Below, piece after piece: positions 34,822-43,172 of a stretch of DNA of 64,000 nt; within the stretch, counting starts at the first letter, position 1; the number at the start of each line of letters is the position of its first letter. The stretch spans positions 1 to 64,000 of the forward strand of contig JBBQKU010000023.1 in assembly GCA_038327195.1 (NCBI GenBank), in the 5' to 3' direction. The position numbers were made by a program, and so were the translations under genes. The stretch is from UBA4416 sp038327195. GTDB lineage: Bacteria > Bacteroidota > Bacteroidia > B-17B0 > Aurantibacillaceae. A model generated the notes under the pieces. The model worked only from the letters and a program-made list of their open reading frames with translations. It was not told the origin of the DNA and made no database searches.

Positions 34822-35694
34822 TTATTTATAAATTTCTATTTGATTACTGGATTTTGCTTTTTCAAAAAAATCTTTTTTAATGCTATTGATTAATTTTTGT
34901 TTTCGCTCATTTAATAGCATTGACTTTATATTGTTTTTCTCAAAATTAAGTGGTGATAATGTGTTTTTAGATTTTATCTCAATTATTTTCAAAAAATAGA
35001 AACTCGTATTATCATTAAATTCAAATATTTTTCCGTTTTGCAGATTATATTCTGGCACTTCTTTTAATTGAGGTATTTCTTTCTTTAAATCATCAAACAT
35101 CAGCCACGTATTATTGTTAGTGTAATAATTGTTTGCATATTGAATACATAATGAGTTAAGTGGCTCTGCATCCTTAGGGTTTGTAGAATAACATAATTTT
35201 TTAAGTTTATCTAAATTAGGTATCGCTAATGGAGTTTTAACATACAATACTTTTACAATGTTATTTTTAAGTAAAAAGTTTTTGGAGTTTTTGTTATAAT
35301 AATCTTCTATTTCTGATTGAGAAATTGTTGTGTCTAACTTCTCAGCAATTAGTTTCGACTGAAATTTATATGTTATTAATTCTTTCCGATAATTTTCAAT
35401 TTCTTTTTCAATATTTAAATCTTCAGTTGCTAAATAAATAACTGCTTCTTGATAAAACACTTCTTCTGAAATCCATTTATCTATGTATTTGGAAGTTAAA
35501 AGAAGACTGTCTGATTTTGAAAGTCCTTTTTGAGTAAATTGAGTTAAGTCAGATAAATTCAACGTTTTTTTATTAACCTTTGCAATCACTTTATCATTTT
35601 CTGTCGTTTTTTGTTCAGAGTTACTGCAGGCATTAAATAATATTATAAATATTAAAAGGCAAAACAAATTTTTATTATGAGAATTTACTTTCAC
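34822..35694 (-). CDS. Lipoprotein related to PpiC/SurA chaperone region
   Basis: 290 residues with lipobox FNAC (lipidated Cys after LFNAC). The body is helical and SurA_N-like: VIAKVNKKTLNLSDLTQFTQKG, KYIDKWISEEVFYQEAVIYLA, SEIEDYYNKNSKNFLLKNN. The region where a parvulin domain would sit (VLYVKTPLAIPNL, LPEYNLQNGKIFEFNDNTSF) has diverged past easy recognition, so it may be a chaperone without isomerase activity. It lies between two clear rotamase genes, directly ahead of the SurA-like gene. Confidence 0.65.
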   Translation of the reverse strand: MKVNSHNKNLFCLLIFIILFNACSNSEQKTTENDKVIAKVNKKTLNLSDLTQFTQKGLSKSDSLLLTSKYIDKWISEEVFYQEAVIYLATEDLNIEKEIENYRKELITYKFQSKLIAEKLDTTISQSEIEDYYNKNSKNFLLKNNIVKVLYVKTPLAIPNLDKLKKLCYSTNPKDAEPLNSLCIQYANNYYTNNNTWLMFDDLKKEIPQLKEVPEYNLQNGKIFEFNDNTSFYFLKIIEIKSKNTLSPLNFEKNNIKSMLLNERKQKLINSIKKDFFEKAKSSNQIEIYK

Positions 35695-35709
35695 TAATTT
35701 TTTTTAAAT

Positions 35710-35747
35710 AAAAAGGCTGTAGCAATAATTGTCACAGCCTTTTTTTT
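35710..35747 (-). terminator. Intrinsic terminator after the 701-residue isomerase gene
   Basis: AAAAAGGCTGT pairs with ACAGCCTTTTT across a 13-base loop. It would end the minus-strand transcript of the upstream gene, so the two downstream folding genes need read-through or their own promoter. Confidence 0.8.
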
Positions 35748-35762
35748 CAGTATTTATGTTTT

Positions 35763-37868
35763 TTATTTTACGGTATTTAAAACTTCCTGATTTATTTTTA
35801 CTATGTATTTGTTTTTTAAATACGCTAACCATTCTTTTTCTAAGTTGTTTTGGTAATCAGCAGTTATCATACCTTTTGCTTCAGCTATAGTTTTTGGTGT
35901 TTTTGGTAAAATTTTATTTATAACTAAAACGATTACCTTGTTTTCTTTCGTGTCTTTAATGTCGGTTGCAACAATTCCTTGTTTCCAATTAGCATCAACA
36001 TCCTTATTCTCACCTTTTAAATAGGTAATGCTTTCAGCCGTAAGATTTAATTGCGAAGATTTATTAACTGTTTCAACTATTTCTTTTTCAGTTTTATTTT
36101 TCTTTAACATTCCACGAACTTCTTTCGCAATTTTTTCGTCAAGGCATTTGTAAGTTGTAACTTCTGCACGCTCTTCCCAAAGGTAATTGTTCTTGTTTTT
36201 GTTATAAAATAATCTAAGTCCTGCAGTGTCTTTTACTGCCTTGCTCCAAACTTCTCTATCAGTTAAATCAAATAACAAAATTCCATCTCTATATTCTTTT
36301 AATAGATTTCTATAATCAGGATATTTCGATTCAAGATTAGCATCTTCGTAATTTATTACCGTTTCGTCAACAAACTCTTTATAAGACTGTTGTAAAAACA
36401 TATTGTTATCCATTTTAGCTCTGGCTGTTTGATGAGTTTCAATGTATTTTGCAAAATCATTTTGAGTATGTTTTACAGTTCCTAAGGTAAACAATTCTTT
36501 GTTCCCTAATTTATCTGCTTTTTTAGCATCCCATTTTCCTTGGTATACTGTAGAATCTAATACTTTTAAAAAATCAGATTTTGCAGTTGCGTTTTCTTTA
36601 AAATTATTTTCTGTTTTGATTTTTGCAATTAAAGAAATTCTACCTGCTTGAGTACGACTATCTTTTCCGATTCGTTGTTTCAAATCACTTTTCATATCAT
36701 CAAAACTAGCTAAGCCTTTTTTATCAATACGTTTTACGATATGCCAGCCGTATTTAGTTGTAAACGGCTCACTATAATCTCCATTTTTTTGTAAACCAAA
36801 AGCTGCTTTTTCATATTCAATTGGCATTCTACTACTTCCGAACCATTGAATTTGACCACCTTTTTCAGCACTTTGTTTATCATCAGAAAACTGGCGAGCT
36901 AAATCTTCAAATTTTCCACCAGCTTTTAGCTTTGTAGATATTTCATCGATTTTAGTTTTTAAATTTGCTTTTTCTTTTTCCCCCATTTCTTTAGTAAATG
37001 CAACCATAATATGAGCAGTTAAAATTTCACCTTGGCTTGGTCGTTTATCATTTACTTTCAATATATGGTAACCAAAACGCGTGCGAATCGGCATACTGAT
37101 TTCTCCTACATTTGTTTTGTAAGCAGCATTTTCAAATGGATATACCATTTGTAATGATGAAAAATATCCTAAATCTCCACCGTTTTCAAGAGCTGATGGA
37201 TCTTCAGATGTTTTTTTTGCAACCTCACTAAATTTATCAGTTCCAGTAGTTACGGTTGCATTCAAGTTTTTAACAGCATCAAGTTTTGCTTTAAAAGAAG
37301 CGCTATCTTTTTTTGTGGAGTTTTTAGATAATCCTGAAGAACTCTTTTTTAAGATACTTTCATATTCTGCTAATTTTGCAGCAGAGGTAGCTTTGCCGTT
37401 TATTGCATCTCTAATAATCATTAAACGAGTATAAGCTTCTATTGTGTCTTTTGGTAAAGCACCTTCCTCAATTCGTATTAGGATATGTTGAGCTTTAATT
37501 TCTGTTTTCATGCGGTCATATGCTTCTTGTAATAAAGCATCATTCACATTTTTATCCGTTAAATAAGGAGCCGCTAATTGTTTACGATAGCCAGCTAATT
37601 CAGTTTTAAATGCTGCGTTTGTATCTAAGCCATTCGCTTCTGCTTCAAAAACTTTCATTTTAAATGTAGAAAATAAATCAACATATTCTTTAACCGATTT
37701 TTGTTCTTTACTTACTTCTTTTCCACTATTTTTTCTGTAAACATTTTCAAATTCGCTTTTGTATACAGGTTTCCCGTTTATTGTCATGATAACAGGTTCA
37801 TTTGTTTGAGCAAATGATGTTAATGTAAATGCTGATAAGGTTAAAAATCCTAAAGTACTTTTCTTCAT
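35763..37868 (-). CDS. Large periplasmic peptidyl-prolyl isomerase with two parvulin domains
   Basis: 701 residues. Signal peptide ends TSFAQT. An N-terminal SurA/PpiD-like segment (IMTINGKPVYKSEFENVYRK), then parvulin 1 (IKAQHILIRIEEG, TSEDPSALENGGDLGYF, IRTRFGYHILKVND) and parvulin 2 (LTAHIMVAFTKEMG, ARQFSDDKQSAEKGGQIQWF, FTTKYGWHIVKRID). The C-terminal 280 residues are helical, chaperone-like. No membrane anchor apart from the signal. Probably helps outer-membrane and T9SS proteins fold. Confidence 0.88.
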   Translation of the reverse strand: MKKSTLGFLTLSAFTLTSFAQTNEPVIMTINGKPVYKSEFENVYRKNSGKEVSKEQKSVKEYVDLFSTFKMKVFEAEANGLDTNAAFKTELAGYRKQLAAPYLTDKNVNDALLQEAYDRMKTEIKAQHILIRIEEGALPKDTIEAYTRLMIIRDAINGKATSAAKLAEYESILKKSSSGLSKNSTKKDSASFKAKLDAVKNLNATVTTGTDKFSEVAKKTSEDPSALENGGDLGYFSSLQMVYPFENAAYKTNVGEISMPIRTRFGYHILKVNDKRPSQGEILTAHIMVAFTKEMGEKEKANLKTKIDEISTKLKAGGKFEDLARQFSDDKQSAEKGGQIQWFGSSRMPIEYEKAAFGLQKNGDYSEPFTTKYGWHIVKRIDKKGLASFDDMKSDLKQRIGKDSRTQAGRISLIAKIKTENNFKENATAKSDFLKVLDSTVYQGKWDAKKADKLGNKELFTLGTVKHTQNDFAKYIETHQTARAKMDNNMFLQQSYKEFVDETVINYEDANLESKYPDYRNLLKEYRDGILLFDLTDREVWSKAVKDTAGLRLFYNKNKNNYLWEERAEVTTYKCLDEKIAKEVRGMLKKNKTEKEIVETVNKSSQLNLTAESITYLKGENKDVDANWKQGIVATDIKDTKENKVIVLVINKILPKTPKTIAEAKGMITADYQNNLEKEWLAYLKNKYIVKINQEVLNTVK

Positions 37869-37903
37869 ATTCGTTTTGTTTTTTGTTTTATTTTAAAGGA
37901 TAG

Positions 37904-37936
37904 CAAATTTATAATTAGTTTTCGTTTTATTACAAA
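37904..37936 (-). promoter_or_regulatory. Promoter of the 701-residue isomerase gene
   Basis: On the minus strand, TAAATTTG (complement of 37904-37911) is an exact TAnnTTTG -7 box. TTTG (complement of 37933-37936) lies 21 bases upstream, slightly longer than the usual 19. Confidence 0.55.
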
Positions 37937-37973
37937 TTAAAAAAATCTAATTGTTTATATCTAATATTAGAAA

Positions 37974-39083
37974 TTATTTTATGATTTCTTCTAACTTGGC
38001 ATCTAATTCTGCGCCTCGAAGGTTCTTTGCAACAATTTTTCCTTCTTTATCTAGAAGTAAATTTTGAGGTATACTAGTAATACCATATAGTTTTCCAGCT
38101 TCATTTCCCCAACCTTTAAGGTCGCTTATTTGTGTCCAAGTTAAATTGTCAGTTGCAATCGCTTTTATCCAAGCATCTTTATTTTGGTCAAAAGAAACTC
38201 CTAAAACTGTAAATCCTTTGTCTTTATATTTATTATAAGCATTTAAAACATTGGGGTTTTCTGCACGACAAGGTCCACACCAGCTTGCCCAAAAATCTAC
38301 AAGCACATATTTCCCTTTTAAATCTTTTAAGTTTACCATTTTACCATTTGGATCCGCTTGCGCAAAATTTAAAGCAGGATAGCCAATCATTGTTCCACGC
38401 ATTTGAGTTAACTTTTCTCTACCCAATTTACCGTATTTTGTATTCTCAGTGCTTTTATCTAATAGATTTACTAATTTCTCAAGTTCTTCGATAGGTGCAG
38501 TTGAATTTTGAAAATTATAATAAATAGCATAACCACTAATTGGTGATTTTGAATGAGATTTGATATAACCTTCCAAGGCAGATTTTACTTCCTTATCCAT
38601 AGCTTGATATTCAACAACTTTTTGATTCATGACATTATTATCGCCTTTAGATTTTGCCTCATTATAAGCATTTACGATAGTTTGTTGTTTTAAACTAAAT
38701 CCACTCATCAACATATTATAATCTAAATAATCTGTTTGTGTTGGGCCTCCATTTACTTTTGCAAAAGGTAAACTATCTACATTACCAGTTATGCTAGTTT
38801 TACCAGCATCAACAAAAAATATCAAATTGGGCTGATCATTCGAATTATTTATTTTTGTAATCCAATACATATTTGGCTCTGTAGATTTTCCATTTAATGA
38901 AAACTTACCAGCTTTTACTTTAACGCTATCTGTAATAGTGGCATCATTCCATTTATGATGAATATAAACCTTCGAGTTTTCTTTAATATTTTTTAAAGTA
39001 CCATTTACACTAAAATTAAATGATGATTGGGCAATTGCTCCAAAAGATAGAATAGATAAGGTGATGAAAATAATTTTTGTCAT
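37974..39083 (-). CDS. DUF4369-TlpA thiol-disulfide protein
   Basis: 369 residues from the ATG at 39083, which starts directly at the signal peptide (MTKIIFITLSILSFGAIAQ); an ATG at 39107 adds eight residues. Residues about 20-110 match DUF4369 (VNGTLKNIKENSKVYIHH, AGKFSLNGKSTEPNMYWI). A helical middle follows, then a TlpA-type thioredoxin domain with VDFWASWCGPCRAENP (Cys269/Cys272) and ITSIPQNLLLDKEG with the cis-Pro. Periplasmic thiol oxidoreductase typical of Bacteroidota. A TACATTTG -7-like box lies about 30 bases upstream (complement of 39109-39116). Confidence 0.88.
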   Translation of the reverse strand: MTKIIFITLSILSFGAIAQSSFNFSVNGTLKNIKENSKVYIHHKWNDATITDSVKVKAGKFSLNGKSTEPNMYWITKINNSNDQPNLIFFVDAGKTSITGNVDSLPFAKVNGGPTQTDYLDYNMLMSGFSLKQQTIVNAYNEAKSKGDNNVMNQKVVEYQAMDKEVKSALEGYIKSHSKSPISGYAIYYNFQNSTAPIEELEKLVNLLDKSTENTKYGKLGREKLTQMRGTMIGYPALNFAQADPNGKMVNLKDLKGKYVLVDFWASWCGPCRAENPNVLNAYNKYKDKGFTVLGVSFDQNKDAWIKAIATDNLTWTQISDLKGWGNEAGKLYGITSIPQNLLLDKEGKIVAKNLRGAELDAKLEEIIK

Positions 39084-39306
39084 ATTTAAAATATTGTTGT
39101 TAAACAAGCAAATGTAACTTTTATTGCCTTTTGTTAGGGTAATTATTCGTTAAAAAATGAAAATTTTTAATGAACAGATGTTTTTTTTAAAGTTGTGGAA
39201 TGTTAGCGTTACTATTGGCGATATTGCTAATTTTAAAGTGCAATTTTAACATTTAAAACTTAATGTGACCAAATTATTACCAAATTGTCATATTTATTCA
39301 CAATAG

Positions 39307-39337
39307 TTTGAAATCAAATCAATTTGTTATAATTTTG
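39307..39337 (+). promoter_or_regulatory. Consensus promoter of the lamin-tail protein gene
   Basis: TTTG at 39307-39310, exactly 19 bases, then TAATTTTG at 39330-39337: a full match to the Bacteroidota TTTG-N19-TAnnTTTG promoter. It gives a leader of about 100 bases. The rest of the 39084-39441 gap is AT-rich with nothing else I can support. Confidence 0.75.
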
Positions 39338-39441
39338 ACCCGAAATAAGTGAACATCCTAAAAGAAGAGTTTTTAGTTCTTAAAAACAGCTGCCTTTAAC
39401 CACTTAAAAAAATAAATAAAACAAATTTAAAAAAACACATC

Positions 39442-40335
39442 ATGAAAAAAACATTACTTAGTTTATCATTAGTTGCAATGAGCTTTTTAGGTAAAGCACA
39501 ATGTACAGATTTATTTATTTCAGAATATGTAGAAGGAACTGCCTTTAGCAAAGCTATGGAGTTTTATAATCCAACTTCAGCAACAATTTCTATGAATAAC
39601 TACCGCCTGGTTCGTTATTCAAACGGTTCAGCAACAGGTACTGATAGTACTGATTTAGTGGGATCAATTAGTTCTTACAGTACATTCGTTATTTCTTATG
39701 GTGTTTCATCTACTACTGTAGTTTGTGACCCAGCTTTACAAGCTAAAGCTCAACAATTAGACCACGCTTATCCAAATCCAACTTCAATGAATGGGGATGA
39801 CGCCTTAGTACTAGTAAAAATTTCACCTTATACGCGTTTGGATATTTTTGGAAAAATTGGTGAGCAACCAACTACTGCCTGGAGTGATATAGCTCCTTTT
39901 ACTGGTGGTGCAGGAATGGGAAAATGGTGGACAGCTGACCACTCTTTACAACGTAAAGCTAATGTAAAATCAGGTGTTACTTCAAATCCTTCTTCTTTTA
40001 ATGTAACATTACAATGGGATTCTTTACCTAAAAATAATTTTAGTAACGTTGGACTTCATACTTGTGATTGTAAAGTGGTTGGAGTTAATGAAAATGTAAA
40101 ATCTGTTTATTTAAAAGTATTTCCAAATCCGGCTAATGGAAATGAAATTGCTTTTGTAAGTGATAAAAATATTCAAAGCATAAATATTATTAATGCAATT
40201 GGTCAAGTTGTTTACTCTTCAGTTAATGCTGACAAAACAGTGGTTGTTAGAAATTTAGGCTTAGCAAATGGAGTTTATTATGCTATTGTTAAAAATGTAG
40301 ATGGTATCAAAACTGAAAAACTAATTATCCAATAA
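39442..40335 (+). CDS. Secreted lamin-tail-domain protein with T9SS sorting domain
   Basis: 297 residues. Signal peptide ends GKAQC. Residues about 22-150 form a lamin tail domain (LFISEYVEGTAFSKAMEFYN, YRLVRYSNGSA, NGDDALVLVK), a module often found on bacterial extracellular nucleases. The C-terminal 75 residues are a type A T9SS domain (VFPNPANGNEIAF, IINAIGQVVYSS, GLANGVYYAIV, KTEKLIIQ). It is exported and probably attached to the surface. No catalytic domain of its own. Next genes are a TonB receptor and an endonuclease. Confidence 0.85.
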   Translation: MKKTLLSLSLVAMSFLGKAQCTDLFISEYVEGTAFSKAMEFYNPTSATISMNNYRLVRYSNGSATGTDSTDLVGSISSYSTFVISYGVSSTTVVCDPALQAKAQQLDHAYPNPTSMNGDDALVLVKISPYTRLDIFGKIGEQPTTAWSDIAPFTGGAGMGKWWTADHSLQRKANVKSGVTSNPSSFNVTLQWDSLPKNNFSNVGLHTCDCKVVGVNENVKSVYLKVFPNPANGNEIAFVSDKNIQSINIINAIGQVVYSSVNADKTVVVRNLGLANGVYYAIVKNVDGIKTEKLIIQ

Positions 40336-40358
40336 TATTAAAAAACAGTTTGTCACAT

Positions 40359-40388
40359 AAAAGGCTGATGCAATACTCAGCCTTTTTT
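40359..40388 (+). terminator. Intrinsic terminator between lamin-tail and TonB-receptor genes
   Basis: AAAAGGCTGA (40359-40368) pairs with TCAGCCTTTT (40377-40386) across an 8-base loop with a T run. It ends only 13 bases before the receptor start codon, leaving no room for a separate promoter after it. Confidence 0.8.
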
Positions 40389-40401
40389 ATTAAAAAAAAT
40401 T

Positions 40402-43146
40402 ATGATAAAAAAAAGTTTTTTATTTGTCTTTCTTTTATGTTCATTTATTGTAAATGCTCAAGAAGATGATTTAATAATTCTTTCAGGTAAAATTACTGAC
40501 GCTGAAAATGGAGAAGCGCTTATTGGAGCTTCCATACTAGCAAAAACTGGAATTGGTACTGTTGCCGATTTAGATGGTAATTTTATGATTAAATTGCCAA
40601 AAGGTGATTATAACATTATTGTATCCATGTTAGGTTATACTCCTTTTAAACAAAAATTAAAATTAGCGGCTAATAAAAAGTTAGATATTAAACTAGAAAA
40701 TAATGTGTTAAATGAAGTAGAAGTAGTTGCAAGTGTTGCTCAAATAAGGGAGACACCAGTTGCTTTTAGTTCAATTTCAGCCACAAAATTGCAAGAAGAA
40801 TTAGGAGGAAGAGATATTAGTATGATTGCAAATACCACGCCTGGTGCATATGCATCAAGCAGTGGCGGTGGAGCAGGTGATTCACGCGTTACAATTCGTG
40901 GTTTTGATCAAACAAATATTGGCGTTTTAGTTGATGGTATTCCTGTAAATGATATGGAAAATGGTCAAGTATATTGGAGTAATTGGGAAGGTTTAAAAGA
41001 TATTACAAAGTCAACTCAAATTCAAAGAGGTTTGGGTGCATCAAAATTAGCAATTTCATCAGTTGGCGGTACCATGAATTTTATTACCAATGGTATTGAA
41101 CAAAAACAACAAATGATTGTGAAAAAAGAATGGGGTAACAATCGCCGAAATTTAATGAGTATGTCATATAATTCTGGTTTAATAAATAATAAATGGGGGT
41201 TTACATTAGCAGGAACTTATCAAACAAGTGATGGTTGGGTTGAAGGTACTTGGAACAATGCTTATTCTTATTTTGCTAAAATTCAATATATGCCAAATCC
41301 AAGGCATATCATTAGTATAGGAGTAAATGCAGCTCCTCAATCTCACGGACAACGAACTTCAAAAATGCAAATTGTGGTGTATGATAAAGAATATGCAAAA
41401 ACATTAGGAATAGATGCTGATAAAGAATTACACGATATGGTTAGTTCAACAAGTGCCATAAAATATACTACTCCAACTCAAGGTGATAGAAGTTTGCAAT
41501 GGAATCCTGATCAAGGCTTATTAAATGGAAAAACAATTAATGATAAGGTGAATTATTTTAATAAACCATTATTTAATTTAAATCATTTTTGGAAAATTTC
41601 AGATAAAACAACTTTATCAACAGTATTATACGCATCATTTGGTTCTGGAGGTGGAACAAGCTATTCGCCATCTTTTACGAGCAGAGATTCAATTACAGGT
41701 TATTATAATATTCAAGCAAAATATAATTCAAATTCTACATTTATTGATAACTCTTATAGTTCGTCAGAACATAAATCTACAATGATTTTAAGATCTTCAA
41801 ATAATAATCATAAATGGTTTGGCTTACTTTCGACAGCTACTACAAAATTGAATAAATTATTCACATTGACTTATGGAGTTGATTTGAGATATTATCGAGG
41901 ATATCATAATTATACCGTTTATGATCTTTTAGGTGGAGATTATTTTGTGGAAGGTGGTTCAAATGTAAACCCTAATATAAATCCGTTGGATAAAACGAAT
42001 TTCGTAAAACGAAAAGGAGATGTTTTTGGATCAAATTATAATGGATTAGTTAAATGGGCTGGATTGTTTGGACAAGCAGAATTTAAAAAGGATAAATGGA
42101 CAGCATTTTTAACAGCTTCTGGGTCATATTCAGGTTATAGCCGAATTGATTATTATAAACCAAAAGATTTAGTTTTAGCAGATACTACCTATAATAATGC
42201 AGTAAGCTATAATACGATAATTTTACATGATGGAGTTACTTATGATAGAAATTCCGATGGTATCAGAACTGCAACAACAGGATGGAAATATCAAATTGGA
42301 TATACATTAAAAGGTGGCGCAAATTATAATATTAACGAGCATCATAACGGATTTTTAAATGTAGGTGTTATGCAAATTCCACAAAAATTCGCAAACGTGT
42401 TTACGTTTAGTAATGAAGTTGCAAAAGATTTTAAACCACAGTATATCAAATCATTTGAATTAGGTTATGGTTTAAAGTTTAATAAATTTTATGGAAACAT
42501 TAATGCCTATTATACAACTTGGGATAATCAACCTCAAAGTACGATTACTGGTTTAGATGGGGAAACTTATAACATTAACGGTGTTAGTTTAATTTATAAG
42601 GGTGTTGAGTTTGAAGGTACATATAAACCCATAAAACAAATAGAAATAGAAGGGATTTTATCATTTGGAGATTGGATTTACAATTCTGGCGGAACTGTAT
42701 ATGCTTATGATCAAAATGGAGTTATTCAAAATACATTAGAATATCACGCCGTTGGAGTGCATGTTGGAAATGCTGCACAAACTCAAGCTGGATTAGCAGT
42801 TAGATTAATGCCAATAAAAGGTTTTTATTTTAAACCTAGATTTACCCATTTTGATAAATATTATTCAAATTTTAAACCAACCGATTTAGATGCAAGTCAT
42901 GCAAATCAAGAAAGTTGGAAAATGCCAGGATATAGCATTATTGATTTAAGTACAGGTTATGAAATCCCTTTCGGTGTCTTTAAAGTAAATATATACGCTA
43001 CAATTAATAATGTATTAAATACTAGATATATTAATGATGCGCAAAATAATGGACTGATAAATTCACATGGATTTAATGCAACTTCAGCAACTGTGTTTTT
43101 TGGAACAGGTCGTACATTCGTATTTGGAACTAAGTTGACTTTTTAA
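40402..43146 (+). CDS. TonB-dependent outer-membrane receptor
   Basis: 914 residues. Signal peptide ends VNAQE. N-terminal carboxypeptidase-like domain (LSGKITDAENGEALIGASI), plug (about 115-230: TTPGAYASSSGGGAGD, VTIRGFDQTNIGVLVDGIPV, NDMENGQVYWSNW), then a 22-strand barrel ending in ATSATVFFGTGRTFVFGTKL with terminal Phe. It imports a ligand using TonB energy. There is no SusD partner, so it is not a typical glycan locus. The endonuclease gene starts 26 bp downstream, and the two probably form an operon; a nucleotide, phosphate or metal ligand is inferred. Confidence 0.92.
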   Translation: MIKKSFLFVFLLCSFIVNAQEDDLIILSGKITDAENGEALIGASILAKTGIGTVADLDGNFMIKLPKGDYNIIVSMLGYTPFKQKLKLAANKKLDIKLENNVLNEVEVVASVAQIRETPVAFSSISATKLQEELGGRDISMIANTTPGAYASSSGGGAGDSRVTIRGFDQTNIGVLVDGIPVNDMENGQVYWSNWEGLKDITKSTQIQRGLGASKLAISSVGGTMNFITNGIEQKQQMIVKKEWGNNRRNLMSMSYNSGLINNKWGFTLAGTYQTSDGWVEGTWNNAYSYFAKIQYMPNPRHIISIGVNAAPQSHGQRTSKMQIVVYDKEYAKTLGIDADKELHDMVSSTSAIKYTTPTQGDRSLQWNPDQGLLNGKTINDKVNYFNKPLFNLNHFWKISDKTTLSTVLYASFGSGGGTSYSPSFTSRDSITGYYNIQAKYNSNSTFIDNSYSSSEHKSTMILRSSNNNHKWFGLLSTATTKLNKLFTLTYGVDLRYYRGYHNYTVYDLLGGDYFVEGGSNVNPNINPLDKTNFVKRKGDVFGSNYNGLVKWAGLFGQAEFKKDKWTAFLTASGSYSGYSRIDYYKPKDLVLADTTYNNAVSYNTIILHDGVTYDRNSDGIRTATTGWKYQIGYTLKGGANYNINEHHNGFLNVGVMQIPQKFANVFTFSNEVAKDFKPQYIKSFELGYGLKFNKFYGNINAYYTTWDNQPQSTITGLDGETYNINGVSLIYKGVEFEGTYKPIKQIEIEGILSFGDWIYNSGGTVYAYDQNGVIQNTLEYHAVGVHVGNAAQTQAGLAVRLMPIKGFYFKPRFTHFDKYYSNFKPTDLDASHANQESWKMPGYSIIDLSTGYEIPFGVFKVNIYATINNVLNTRYINDAQNNGLINSHGFNATSATVFFGTGRTFVFGTKLTF

Positions 43147-43172
43147 AACAATAACAACTAAAATAAATAAAA

